Part shown: in pieces, positions 15,375-24,214 of the stretch | How the letters are laid out: the number at the start of each line of letters is the position of its first letter | Numbering within the stretch: the first letter of the stretch is position 1 | Assembly (NCBI GenBank): GCA_017651185.1 | Contig: JAGCDJ010000043.1 | Span: 19,224 to 83,223, forward strand | Direction: 5' to 3' | Length of the DNA stretch: 64,000 nucleotides | From: Bacteroidales bacterium | Lineage (GTDB): Bacteria; Bacteroidota; Bacteroidia; Bacteroidales; ML635J-15 | The notes under the pieces: generated by a model | The model's input: only the letters and a program-made list of their open reading frames with translations | Told to the model about the DNA's origin: nothing | Databases searched by the model: none | Made by a program: the position numbers and the translations under genes

Positions 15375-17060
15375 TTAGTACGATACTTCTTTGCTGAATC
15401 CTATGCCGTTGTTATATCGTCCAGAAACGATAATTTTTTTATTGTTTTGCGATGGCAGAAATACAATTCTTGCCTGCTTTTTGTTGCTTTCAAGTATTAT
15501 CCCGTTTTCGGCTTTCCAGTATATTTGTGCAATGTTTCCACCTTTTATCCTGTAGCATAGTTTGTCGGACTTGTCTCGTTCTATGCTGATTGGTGCGGGA
15601 ATAAGTTCCTCAACAAAAAAAGCTGTTACAGAATCCTGTATGAAATAGAAGTATGGTACGAGATTGTTGTTCTTGTCGACATGCAGACTATGTCCGCCAC
15701 CGGGGTAGGTGAATAGTTTGCTTCTGTTTCCTTTTGCCTTTGCCATCTTGTCAACTAGCGACGAACCATACATTTTGTTTGTGAGAGCCTTATTGAGAGG
15801 CAGAGAGAAAATGCTTTTGACCGATTTTGCATTTGCGCTGTTGTCGTTGCGGAGTGCTATCTTTATCGGGTCAAGTACATCGTTGAACGGGTAATCGTAG
15901 CCGTAGGGGACAATATTGTCGGCATCGCCGTGGAATGAAATAATGGAAGTTTTGGCGTTCGCAATCATATTGATGTCGTGAACAGCGCCCCACATATTCG
16001 CCACAGCCTTTATGCTGAATTTTTCGGTGTATTGCGGTGATACCGATTCTATGTCGCCTAAGTCGCTTTTGAACAGGCTTCCTTTTGTTGATTGCGGTCG
16101 GCTATTGTTGCGCATAAAGGCGAGGTTGAGTGCTGTTATTGCGCCAGCGCTTGTTCCGCCTGCAAATATCCAGTCGGTGTTGATGCGGTATTTTGCGGCG
16201 TTGTGTACCAAATAACGCATTGCTGCGTGAGCATCTTGTGCTGCGCGATAGCCTGCGCAGTCTATCTGGTCGGCACTTGGCAGGAATCCCATGCGATAGT
16301 TTATGGAGGCAACCACGAATCCCATTGCGGCAAAATGTCTGCTCCATTTTATGTATGCTTCCGATGCCTTGTCGCCGTTGAAAAATGCTCCGCCGTGTAT
16401 GAGCATTAATAATGGTCGCAGTTTGCTTGTGTCGTCCTGAGGCAGATATATGTCCATTTTCAGGTCGATGTCGCGAGGCGAAAGGTTGTATTTTAGCAAG
16501 TCGCCAAGTTTTTCGGTATAAGCTTCTGCGAAAGTGACATTCCTGTCGGGATTGTAGCTCCAGAAACCTTTGGCATTGCCGTAAACTATATCTTTTGTTA
16601 CGGAGACTTTGTATTTTTCTGTTTGGAATTGAGCTTCAAATTGATTGAATTTCGGTGATTTGTACTTGTAGAATTGGAATTTCTTATGTTCTTTCCCGAC
16701 AATGTATTCTCCAGTAATGCTGTCATTTACAATCGTTTCAGGAATTACTTTTACTGGAATGTCGATGCCGTTTATGTTAATTGTGCACTTTTTCCTGCCT
16801 GATGTAATCGAAAGGTTTTCTTCCTTTGCGATGGGTGAGTTCTCTACTTTGTAGCGCAAACCGGTTACTTTGTCTTTACTTACATTCTCGAACTTTAATA
16901 TTAAGGTGCTGTCATCGCATTCGCCTATGTAGTAGCATTGTGTGTCGATGTTCGACAGGTCAATTTTTTCACAACCGCAATGTGCAAATATGAGAACAGC
17001 AACAACGATGGCGGTTATTATAAATCGTATTATATGTCGTGATTGTCTTGTGTATGCCAT
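15375..17060 (-). CDS. Secreted carboxylesterase-like alpha/beta hydrolase
   Basis: 561 residues. The N-terminal hydrophobic segment ends in FAHCGC, which could be a lipobox. Residues to about 175 are a beta-rich part without an assigned family. The hydrolase domain carries the oxyanion-hole motif HGGAFF, nucleophile Ser in GGTSAG, Asp in HGDADNIVPYGY and His in GGGHSLHVD, a complete triad of the BD-FAE/carboxylesterase group. A final beta domain (about 495-561) resembles a Bacteroidota C-terminal Ig-like module. It likely hydrolyses ester bonds at the cell surface; the substrate is unknown. A promoter is visible at 17089-17119. Confidence 0.82.
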   Translation of the reverse strand: MAYTRQSRHIIRFIITAIVVAVLIFAHCGCEKIDLSNIDTQCYYIGECDDSTLILKFENVSKDKVTGLRYKVENSPIAKEENLSITSGRKKCTININGIDIPVKVIPETIVNDSITGEYIVGKEHKKFQFYKYKSPKFNQFEAQFQTEKYKVSVTKDIVYGNAKGFWSYNPDRNVTFAEAYTEKLGDLLKYNLSPRDIDLKMDIYLPQDDTSKLRPLLMLIHGGAFFNGDKASEAYIKWSRHFAAMGFVVASINYRMGFLPSADQIDCAGYRAAQDAHAAMRYLVHNAAKYRINTDWIFAGGTSAGAITALNLAFMRNNSRPQSTKGSLFKSDLGDIESVSPQYTEKFSIKAVANMWGAVHDINMIANAKTSIISFHGDADNIVPYGYDYPFNDVLDPIKIALRNDNSANAKSVKSIFSLPLNKALTNKMYGSSLVDKMAKAKGNRSKLFTYPGGGHSLHVDKNNNLVPYFYFIQDSVTAFFVEELIPAPISIERDKSDKLCYRIKGGNIAQIYWKAENGIILESNKKQARIVFLPSQNNKKIIVSGRYNNGIGFSKEVSY

Positions 17061-17088
17061 CTAACTAAAAGTTGTTATGATTTGAAAG

Positions 17089-17119
17089 CAAAGTTAGTTC
17101 TTTTTACAAAACTTACCAA
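17089..17119 (-). promoter_or_regulatory. Promoter of the esterase gene
   Basis: Minus strand TTGG (17116-17119), 19-base spacer, TAACTTTG (17089-17096). Confidence 0.65.
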
Positions 17120-17145
17120 TAACTTTTTATTGTCGGCAAAAGCAT

Positions 17146-17173
17146 TTTGTTTGGTGATAAAATAGTAATTTTG
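17146..17173 (+). promoter_or_regulatory. Promoter of the MATE gene
   Basis: TAATTTTG at 17166-17173 is a good -7 box. The nearest TTTG (17146-17149) gives a 16-base spacer, shorter than usual. The start codon lies 22 bases downstream. Confidence 0.55.
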
Positions 17174-17195
17174 CACCCTCAAAAAAGTATCGGAA

Positions 17196-18569
17196 TTGGA
17201 ACAGATAGACAAGACTAAAGAATTAGAAACCAGAGATATCCGTCAGTTGTTGTGGATATATGCTCTTCCCGCAGTAATAAGTCAGGTGATTGCATCGCTG
17301 TACAACATTGCCGACAGGATATTCATAGGACAGGGTGTTGGACCTCTGGCGATTGCAGGTTTGGCGATAACAATGCCTATAATGAACCTTATTCATGCTT
17401 TTGGCGCGCTGGTAGGCGTGGGTTCATCAGCACGAATGTCCATTGTGCTTGGAAAGAAGGACGTAAACTGGGCGGAGAAGATTCTTGGTAACAGTACGAT
17501 ATTCACTTTTGTGCTGGGTGCTTTTTTCTTGTCGTTTAATTACATTTTCATGGACGACATCCTGATGTTGTTTGGCGCAACTGACGACACAATTTCGTAT
17601 GCGCGTGAATATCTGTACATTGTTCTTCCCGGTATGTTTTTCACTACTCTTACTTTTAATCTTACTGGTTTGATTCGTGCATCAGGCTATCCAATGAAGT
17701 CGATGTTCATCCTTGCTGGAGGCGCTATTCTCAATGTTATTCTAGATCCGATATTCATTTTTGTGTTCAAATGGGGGATAGCCGGTGCTGCATGGGCTAC
17801 AACAATCTCAATGGCAACTACTGGCATAATTTCGGTATTGCACTTTGTGAATCCACGCTCGTTCATACGCTTTAAGTCGCATTGTTGGGCAGTAAAGGGC
17901 TACATAATAAGGAACATTACCATGATTGGCTTGAGTCCTTTCCTTATGAACCTAACAGCTGCTGGTGTTGTCGCTTTGCTTAATGCTCAACTTTTGCGTT
18001 ATGGTGGCGATTTCGCAGTTGGTGCATACGGTATTGTGAATACCTTTGGAATGCTGATGGTCATGCTGATTCTGGGCGTTTGTCAGGGTATGCAGCCGAT
18101 TGCTGGCTACAATTATGGCGCAGGTCATCCCGACCGGCTGAAGGCTGTTTACAAGCTAACAATGAAGGTTTGTGTGTTTATTGGTTTGGTGGGAAGTGTT
18201 TTGGGTTGTTTGATTCCAAGGTATATGGTGCGTGCGTTTACCGATGATCCCAGTTTGATAGAAATCGCCATTCCGGCAATGTGCTACATTATGGTGATGT
18301 TTCCGCTAATTGGCTTCACAATCGTAAATTCAAACTTTTTTCAGTCAATAGACAAACCATGGATTGCAATAGTTACAAGTCTATCGCGACAGCTTATATT
18401 CCTTCTCCCAATGTGCTATCTTATGCCGTATGTGTATGAGTATTTTGGAGGAGAAGGCCTTTCGGGAATTTGGGCTTCTTGTACGGTCTCCGATGTAATG
18501 GGAGCTGCACTTGCTGCTATATTCCTATATTCGCAGCGAAAGGTTTTCCGTGAGGCACAGCAGGTTTGA
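17196..18569 (+). CDS. MATE family multidrug efflux transporter
   Basis: 457 residues, the normal length for MATE exporters, with about twelve membrane helices in two homologous halves. Conserved marks are IYALPAVISQVIASLYNIADRI near the N-terminus, GVGSSARMSIVLGKKD in the first half, and GVCQGMQPIAGYNYGAG at the start of the second. It exports cationic compounds with Na+ or H+ exchange; the substrate is unknown. A TTG start is used because no ATG occurs before conserved residues and the promoter lies just upstream. Single-gene unit with its own terminator. Confidence 0.9.
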   Translation: MEQIDKTKELETRDIRQLLWIYALPAVISQVIASLYNIADRIFIGQGVGPLAIAGLAITMPIMNLIHAFGALVGVGSSARMSIVLGKKDVNWAEKILGNSTIFTFVLGAFFLSFNYIFMDDILMLFGATDDTISYAREYLYIVLPGMFFTTLTFNLTGLIRASGYPMKSMFILAGGAILNVILDPIFIFVFKWGIAGAAWATTISMATTGIISVLHFVNPRSFIRFKSHCWAVKGYIIRNITMIGLSPFLMNLTAAGVVALLNAQLLRYGGDFAVGAYGIVNTFGMLMVMLILGVCQGMQPIAGYNYGAGHPDRLKAVYKLTMKVCVFIGLVGSVLGCLIPRYMVRAFTDDPSLIEIAIPAMCYIMVMFPLIGFTIVNSNFFQSIDKPWIAIVTSLSRQLIFLLPMCYLMPYVYEYFGGEGLSGIWASCTVSDVMGAALAAIFLYSQRKVFREAQQV

Positions 18570-18680
18570 TTATACTTTTATTCTTGACAATTGTAATTCT
18601 GAACTTGTTTCAGTACATTCATCTCAACGAAGTTAATCTGCTTGTGATTAATATTATTTGATTGTATATGTCATAAAACA

Positions 18681-18707
18681 AAAAATGCCAGAGAAATCTG
18701 GCATTTT
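18681..18707. terminator. Bidirectional terminator
   Basis: Stem AAAATGCCAGA / TCTGGCATTTT with a GAAA loop, between the convergent MATE and prolyl oligopeptidase genes. Confidence 0.87.
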
Positions 18708-18727
18708 TCTTCTTATTATGGTATTGA

Positions 18728-20863
18728 TTAGTACTTAGGTTCTATTCCCAAGTTGTAGAAAATGAACGAGTAGATGTCAACCACCTCGTCGATAGCCTTG
18801 TCAAGTGGCTTGCCACTTCCGTGACCTGCATTGCTTTCGATGCGGATGAGGTGCGGTTTGTTGCCGATGTTGCTGTTCTGCAAGGTTGCTGCATACTTGA
18901 ACGAATGTGCGGGAACAACTCTGTCGTCGTGGTCTGCTGTAGTGACAAGGATTGCAGGGTAATCTACACCATCCTTTACAGAGTGCAATGGTGAATATTT
19001 ATATAGGTATTCGAACATTTCCTTGTTGTCTTCGCTTGTGCCGTAGTCTATTGCCCAGTATCTGCCGATGGTGAACTTATGGTAGCGAAGCATATCCATT
19101 ACGCCAACCTGCGGAATTGCAACAGCAAATAGGTCGGGACGCTGGTTTACAACTGCTCCTACAAGCAGACCGCCGTTCGAACCGCCTTGGATTGCAAGTC
19201 TTTCCTTGCTAGTGTATTTCTCGTTGATAAGGAATTCAGCTGCAGCGATGAAGTCATCGAATACATTCTGCTTCTGCAGCTTGGTTCCTGCTTCGTGCCA
19301 TTCCTTGCCGTATTCGCCACCGCCACGGATGTTAGCAACTGCGTAAACTCCGCCTTGTTCGAGCCATGCTATGCGTGTGGCGCTGAAACTTGGAGTGAGC
19401 GAAATATTGAATCCTCCGTAACCGTAGAGTAGGGTTGGGTTGGAACCGTCAAGTACAATGTCTTTCTTGTGAGTGAGAAAAATAGGAATCTTTGTTCCGT
19501 CCTTCGAGTTGTAGAACTTTTGCTCGGTAACATATTCATCCGAATTGAAACTGATTTCCGATTTCTTATAGAGTTCAGATTTGTTATTGGTAATGTCGTA
19601 TTTGTAGATGAGCGACGGAGTTGTGTAAGATGTTACAGTGTAGAAGGTTTCTGTATCTTCTGGGTCACCGCTAAATCCACCGATTGTTCCAATAATGTCG
19701 TTGTCGAGGTTGCTGATGAAATGCCCCTCCTCGTCGAAGATACGGATTACGGTGTGAGCATCCTTGGTGTAGTTGGCAATCAACTTCTTGCCGATGTGGC
19801 TTACGCCTGCGAGAACGCCTGCATCAGACTTTGGAATAAGGTCGAGCCACTTGGCCTGTGTCGGGTTGTCAAGGAAAATCTTGATAACCTTGTATTCCGG
19901 TGCGAAATAGTTGGTCATAACGATGAAGTTGCCATCGATTTCGTCAATTACGCCGTAGTCGTTTTCGAAGTTGTCAACCAACTTTACAAAATCTGAATTT
20001 GCCTTGTCAAGATCCTTGTAGTATAGGCAGTTGCCCGATGTTGATTCGCTTCCGTAGATGACAAGGTAGCGCTTGTTGATTACTTCGGCGGTAAAGCTGA
20101 CATCTGGATTTGTCTTGTCTTCGTATGCAAGTTGGTCGTCTTTTTGTTCTGTTCCTACTTTGTGGTAGTAAAGCTGACCGTTTTCGTTTACGCCTGAAAG
20201 TTCGTTCTTGGGTTCCGGGAAACGGCTGTAGAAGAATCCGTCATCCTTCCAAGCTATGCTGGTGAACTTAACCCACATAAGGTGGTCGTTGAGGGTTTCA
20301 CCGGTTTCGATGTTCTTTACAAAAATCTCTTCCCAGTCGCTACCGTTGCGCGAAATTGCGTAACCGAGGTAGTTGCCGTCATCGGAAATGCCGAGATTCG
20401 AGAGTGCTACAGTGCCGTCATCCGACAGTTTGTTGGGGTCGAGGAGTTCTACAGCTTCACCATCAAGAGAGTTTTTGTAGTACAGAACGCTCTGGTTCTG
20501 AAGTCCGTCGTTGCGGTAGAAGAAATAGCGGTCGCCTTTTTTCGATGGCGCGCTTTCCTTAGGGTAGTTCATAATGTCCTTCAGGCGGTTCTTCATGTTT
20601 TCGCGATACGGAATCTTCGACAAGTAGTTGTTTGTGACTTCGTTCTGCGCTTTTACCCAGTTGGCGGTTTCTTCTGAGAAATCGTCTTCGAGCCATCTGT
20701 ACGGGTCGGATACTGCCGTTCCGAAATAATTGTCGATGGTATCGCACTTCTTTGTTTCGGGGTATTTCAGAGGTTCGTCCCCGTTTGTTTTTGTCTCATT
20801 GTTGCACGATGATAACATAATCAAAACATTTAAGGCCAAAATGCCGATACAATATTTCTTCAT
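18728..20863 (-). CDS. Prolyl oligopeptidase family lipoprotein (S9A)
   Basis: 711 residues. The lipobox LSSCNN places it at the envelope. After the YPETKKCDTIDNYFG...DPYRWLED start comes a seven-bladed propeller (about 90-430) and the alpha/beta hydrolase domain. The triad is complete: Ser in GGSNGG, Asp in TTADHDDRVVP and His in NAGHGSGKP. The family cleaves short peptides after proline. Length and order match canonical prolyl endopeptidase. Together with the S46 peptidase it points to peptide use. Own promoter at 20889. Confidence 0.93.
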   Translation of the reverse strand: MKKYCIGILALNVLIMLSSCNNETKTNGDEPLKYPETKKCDTIDNYFGTAVSDPYRWLEDDFSEETANWVKAQNEVTNNYLSKIPYRENMKNRLKDIMNYPKESAPSKKGDRYFFYRNDGLQNQSVLYYKNSLDGEAVELLDPNKLSDDGTVALSNLGISDDGNYLGYAISRNGSDWEEIFVKNIETGETLNDHLMWVKFTSIAWKDDGFFYSRFPEPKNELSGVNENGQLYYHKVGTEQKDDQLAYEDKTNPDVSFTAEVINKRYLVIYGSESTSGNCLYYKDLDKANSDFVKLVDNFENDYGVIDEIDGNFIVMTNYFAPEYKVIKIFLDNPTQAKWLDLIPKSDAGVLAGVSHIGKKLIANYTKDAHTVIRIFDEEGHFISNLDNDIIGTIGGFSGDPEDTETFYTVTSYTTPSLIYKYDITNNKSELYKKSEISFNSDEYVTEQKFYNSKDGTKIPIFLTHKKDIVLDGSNPTLLYGYGGFNISLTPSFSATRIAWLEQGGVYAVANIRGGGEYGKEWHEAGTKLQKQNVFDDFIAAAEFLINEKYTSKERLAIQGGSNGGLLVGAVVNQRPDLFAVAIPQVGVMDMLRYHKFTIGRYWAIDYGTSEDNKEMFEYLYKYSPLHSVKDGVDYPAILVTTADHDDRVVPAHSFKYAATLQNSNIGNKPHLIRIESNAGHGSGKPLDKAIDEVVDIYSFIFYNLGIEPKY

Positions 20864-20888
20864 TAGTGTACGAATTTTAAATTTTCCG

Positions 20889-20896
20889 CAAAATTA
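20889..20896 (-). promoter_or_regulatory. -7 box of the prolyl oligopeptidase gene
   Basis: TAATTTTG on the minus strand, 26 bases before the start codon. Confidence 0.5.
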
Positions 20897-20976
20897 CTCA
20901 ATGCTATAATTGTATAGATTGCTAATTCCTAAAAGAATGGTTAAAATTTGAGGGATGAAAAACTATCCATAAAATT

Positions 20977-21006
20977 CTTGCATAATAAAAATTAATTGTA
21001 TTTTTG
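20977..21006 (+). promoter_or_regulatory. Promoter of the Fic gene
   Basis: CTTG at 20977-20980, 18-base spacer, TATTTTTG at 20999-21006. Confidence 0.6.
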
Positions 21007-21016
21007 TTGCTGATTT

Positions 21017-21034
21017 GGTGGTAATGTTACCACC
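21017..21034. promoter_or_regulatory. Palindrome, possible operator of the Fic gene
   Basis: A perfect 18-bp palindrome, GGTGGTAATGTTACCACC, followed by an extra half-site TAGTGGTAAA at 21040-21049. It sits in the first bases of the expected transcript, a position where bound protein would block RNA polymerase. The Fic protein itself ends in a winged-helix-like region that could bind here (inference). Confidence 0.6.
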
Positions 21035-21058
21035 GAAAATAGTGGTAAATGTATAACT

Positions 21059-22129
21059 ATGGAAGATAAGAAATTGCAAGAGGCATTTGAAAAATGGCAA
21101 AAAATACAGCCATTATCAGAAAACGACTTGAATAGATTGAGACGGAGGTTTACTATTGATTTCAATTACAACTCGAATCATATTGAAGGCAATACGCTCA
21201 CTTACGGACAGACTGAAATCCTTTTGCTTTTTGGCAAAGTCATTGGCGAAGCCGATGTGAAGGATGTTCAGGATATGACAGCGAGCAATGTTACGCTCAA
21301 GATGATGGAAGAAGAGTCGACTATTAAGAATGTGCCACTTACGCAGAACTTTATTCGTACATTGCATCGTACTTTGCTTCGCGAAGACTATACGGTTTAT
21401 CGTAATCTTCCAGGAGGCGAGCAAACTAGTTATACCATACACGCAGGACAATATAAAACGCGCCCCAATAGTGTAATTACCCGTTATGGCGATAGGTTTG
21501 AATATGCTTCACCTGAGGAAACCCCAGTTTTGATGGCCGATCTTGTCGATTGGTACAACAACGCAGAATTGGAAGGCAAATTGTCTCCAGTGGAATTGGC
21601 GATTTTGTTTCACTATCGCTACATACGCATTCACCCGTTTGAAGATGGCAACGGTCGTATCGCTCGGTTGTTGTTCAATTATATTTTGTCTCGTCATGGT
21701 TATCCGATGGTAGTTGTGCGTAGTAGGTTGAAGCAAGATTATTTGGAAGCATTGCATCAGGCGGATTTGATTGTAGGCAAAGCGCCGTATGATGGTGCGC
21801 ACGCATCGTTAAAATCCATCCGTCCATTTTATAAGTATATGGTAAATTTGATTGTGCGAGAATTTGAAAATGATGTGTTGTTTGTTACCGAGAAGAATGA
21901 AAATATTTGGTGGTACGATGGCGAGCGCATAGTATTTCGTACACCTAGTTATGCAAAAATACTTCGTGAGTTGCAAATTGAACCGCAAGCTACATTCGCT
22001 TATTTGCAAGAAGAAATAGGAATAAATCGTTCTGCAATCCAGAAAATGTTACAATCATTGCAAAACAAGGGATATGTCGAGAAGGATGGCAAGGGTTCGT
22101 GGCGAGTGTTCATTACCCCGTCTGTGTGA
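21059..22129 (+). CDS. Fic family protein (class II, with wHTH-like C-terminus)
   Basis: 356 residues. The Fic core motif HPFEDGNGR (192-200) gives the catalytic His and the ATP-anchoring loop for AMPylation of a hydroxyl side chain. The inhibitory helix motif (S/T)xxxE(G/N) is at Ser39-Glu43-Gly44-Asn45, N-terminal to the core, which makes it class II with built-in autoinhibition. The C-terminal stretch (about 285-350, with QATFAYLQEEIGINRSAIQKMLQSL) looks like a winged helix. Its target is unknown. A perfect palindrome between promoter and start suggests autoregulation. It lies in the accessory-looking 21-25 kb patch and is convergent, 13 bases away, with the DUF4143 ATPase. Confidence 0.9.
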   Translation: MEDKKLQEAFEKWQKIQPLSENDLNRLRRRFTIDFNYNSNHIEGNTLTYGQTEILLLFGKVIGEADVKDVQDMTASNVTLKMMEEESTIKNVPLTQNFIRTLHRTLLREDYTVYRNLPGGEQTSYTIHAGQYKTRPNSVITRYGDRFEYASPEETPVLMADLVDWYNNAELEGKLSPVELAILFHYRYIRIHPFEDGNGRIARLLFNYILSRHGYPMVVVRSRLKQDYLEALHQADLIVGKAPYDGAHASLKSIRPFYKYMVNLIVREFENDVLFVTEKNENIWWYDGERIVFRTPSYAKILRELQIEPQATFAYLQEEIGINRSAIQKMLQSLQNKGYVEKDGKGSWRVFITPSV

Positions 22130-22142
22130 CCGAATAGTGCTT

Positions 22143-23336
22143 TTAGTACATCATCCCAAACAGCCATAAAGGAATCTTATTGTCTATGCCGATTTCGATT
22201 CCGTCTGCCACCACAAAACTGCCCTTAACTCCGCTTATCTGCTTGTATCCCTTTCCGTGTCCGCCAACCTCGAATACATAGTCGGAATTTACAAGAAAGT
22301 CGCCTTTTTGTGGCATGGCAATGCGATTTTCGAGGGAAAGTTGGTTGGCAAAGAAAGTTTCCCGTACCGTGCCTGTCTCAACATTTTCCGATAGGGCATC
22401 CATTATGTTTGTGTTGCCGAACACAATCTTTTCGGGTTTCACAAGTTGTTTAAGACCTTTGTCTTCCGAGTATATCATGCGTATTACGCCTGCCCGGTCG
22501 AGAAGGTCGAACAGCCGCATAAGTTGGTTTCTGCCAATTTGCATCATTGTGCATAGCGACTGGATGTTGAGCGTATATGGAACCGTTTCTGCCAGAATCA
22601 CAAGCAGTTGCTTGGCTTTTTTCAGTGAGGCGTACTCTATTTCGGTGACTGCGGGAATGTCGTTGTCTATAATGGTATTTACAACCTGCTGAACTTTTGT
22701 GAGGTATGTTATTTCCGAACTTCCCCTGTAGTACGGATAGTAGCCCCGCTTCAAGTACTTCTCGAATTTAGGAAGCACTTTGCTTTTGGCTGTAATCTGC
22801 GCTGCGATGTCGTAGTGCGACTTTATGATTTCTGACAGCGAATACACCTTGTCGAAATGCTCGCCTTCAAAGTTCAGGAACTCTCTGAACGACAGTCCGT
22901 GCATTTCGTAGATTACGCATCTCCGCGACAGGTCGGCTATGGAATTGTCGATTTCGAGCAGCGACGAGCCAGTGAACACAATGTGCATATCAGGATACGA
23001 GTCGTATATGTTTTTCACTTCTATCGACCAGTTGGGATACCGATGCACCTCGTCAAGGAAAAGGTGTTCGCCACCATGTGCATTATGGTAGTCGGCAAGT
23101 TCGACCAATGTGTGCGCAGTAAACCAGATGTTGTCAAGCGACACATATAGGGCTTTGCGTCTGTCGGCGATTTTCAGTTTGATGTATTGGAGCATTATCG
23201 TGGTTTTTCCGACACCCCGCGCACCCTTTATGCCAATCAGTCTGTCTTCCCATTGTATCCTATCGAACATATATCTGATAATGTCTGTAGATGTTTTTTC
23301 GATAAGTTGAGCCGATATTCTATATACATTTTCCAT
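22143..23336 (-). CDS. AAA-type ATPase with DUF4143 domain
   Basis: 397 residues. Walker A GARGVGKTT (38-46) and Walker B-like LFLDEVH near residue 92, then a sensor-like VFTGSSLLEID. The C-terminal half is the DUF4143 module. These archaeal-type AAA_14/DUF4143 ATPases are widespread and patchily distributed in Bacteroidota genomes, and their function is not settled. This copy has a promoter (23373) and three direct repeats with a 32-bp period just upstream. The length is normal, with no sign of decay. Confidence 0.88.
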   Translation of the reverse strand: MENVYRISAQLIEKTSTDIIRYMFDRIQWEDRLIGIKGARGVGKTTIMLQYIKLKIADRRKALYVSLDNIWFTAHTLVELADYHNAHGGEHLFLDEVHRYPNWSIEVKNIYDSYPDMHIVFTGSSLLEIDNSIADLSRRCVIYEMHGLSFREFLNFEGEHFDKVYSLSEIIKSHYDIAAQITAKSKVLPKFEKYLKRGYYPYYRGSSEITYLTKVQQVVNTIIDNDIPAVTEIEYASLKKAKQLLVILAETVPYTLNIQSLCTMMQIGRNQLMRLFDLLDRAGVIRMIYSEDKGLKQLVKPEKIVFGNTNIMDALSENVETGTVRETFFANQLSLENRIAMPQKGDFLVNSDYVFEVGGHGKGYKQISGVKGSFVVADGIEIGIDNKIPLWLFGMMY

Positions 23337-23372
23337 AAAATCAGTCGTTTAGTGAATTGTATTTGTACGATG

Positions 23373-23380
23373 CAAAGGTA
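23373..23380 (-). promoter_or_regulatory. -7 box of the DUF4143 ATPase gene
   Basis: TACCTTTG on the minus strand, 37 bases before the start codon. The region expected for the -33 element (about 23400) falls in the first of the 32-bp-period repeats. Confidence 0.55.
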
Positions 23381-23387
23381 TAAAATT

Positions 23388-23471
23388 TTCTTTACATAGA
23401 AAAAATATTGCTATTTTTTTTCTCTGCACAGACGATTTTTATTAAATAATTTTCTCTACATAGACGATTTT
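23388..23471. repeat. Three direct repeats with an exact 32-bp period
   Basis: Units start at 23388, 23420 and 23452. The best-conserved form is TTCTCTACATAGACGATTTT (third unit); the second reads TTCTCTGCACAGACGATTTT and the first TTCTTTACATAGAAAAAAT. The spacers are AT-rich and unrelated. The period is close to three helical turns, so all units face the same side. They cover the -33 region and further upstream sequence of the DUF4143 ATPase promoter, as expected of binding sites for a regulator. Too few and too degenerate for a CRISPR array. Confidence 0.65.
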
Positions 23472-23533
23472 GTTTGCATTCGAGGACTGGTGGCAAGTGC
23501 TTTTTATGCAAGTGTAATAAGCAATCGTCAAAA

Positions 23534-24214
23534 TTATTTCAGTTCCAATTTTCCAATTCTTTCAATTACAGCAGCCTGCCTCATTTGACTTTCTAGACGG
23601 TCAAAGTATTCTCGCTCAACTACTTCCGTAAAATCACCATTCCGCAGAATATGGATTTCATCGCAGGTGTCACTCAAAGTGGAAAAAATGTGTGACGACA
23701 AAATTACTATCTTGTTTGACTGCTTTAGTCTCAATAATATTTCGGTCAACATAATGCTGCCGTTAATGTCGATGCCATTAAAAGGCTCATCAAGAATGAA
23801 ACATTCGTTTCCTTGCACAAGAATTGCCATAAGAGCCAGTTTCTTTTTCATTCCTGTGGAATAAGTTGAAACATATTGGTTTAATGGTAAATCAAAAATA
23901 TTTGAGGCATCAATGTCCGGCACTTCCTTTCCTCGTGCATTGCACAGCAGCCTTACATATTCGCGTCCTGTAATTTTGGGGAAAAAGAACGGGTCGGAAA
24001 AGAGCAATCCCAAATGATCTTTCAAAGGTTTTAAATCTGAATAAATTTCGCCCCGATAATTTTCCAAACCAGCAATGCAACGGAATAATGTTGTTTTCCC
24101 TGCACCATTTTCACCTATAATTCCATATATTTTTCCACTGGAGAACTCTATGTTTATGTTTTTAAGGACTTCCTTGGACCCGTAACTCTTATATAATCCT
24201 GCAATTCTAATCAT
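23534..24214 (-). CDS. ABC transporter ATP-binding protein
   Basis: 226 residues, one ATPase domain. Walker A GENGAGKTT (near 35-43), signature YSTGMKKK in place of LSGGQ, Walker B CFILDEPFNGID and the switch His in VILSSHIF. A YSTGM-type signature is common in ABC-2 export ATPases. Its start overlaps the permease stop by 8 bases, so the two are co-translated. It probably powers the membrane protein encoded upstream. Cargo unknown. Confidence 0.9.
   Translation of the reverse strand: MIRIAGLYKSYGSKEVLKNINIEFSSGKIYGIIGENGAGKTTLFRCIAGLENYRGEIYSDLKPLKDHLGLLFSDPFFFPKITGREYVRLLCNARGKEVPDIDASNIFDLPLNQYVSTYSTGMKKKLALMAILVQGNECFILDEPFNGIDINGSIMLTEILLRLKQSNKIVILSSHIFSTLSDTCDEIHILRNGDFTEVVEREYFDRLESQMRQAAVIERIGKLELK

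Noticed and set aside
23388..23471. CRISPR remnant
   Set aside because: Only three imperfect 20-base units with 12-base AT-rich spacers, no leader and no cas gene.
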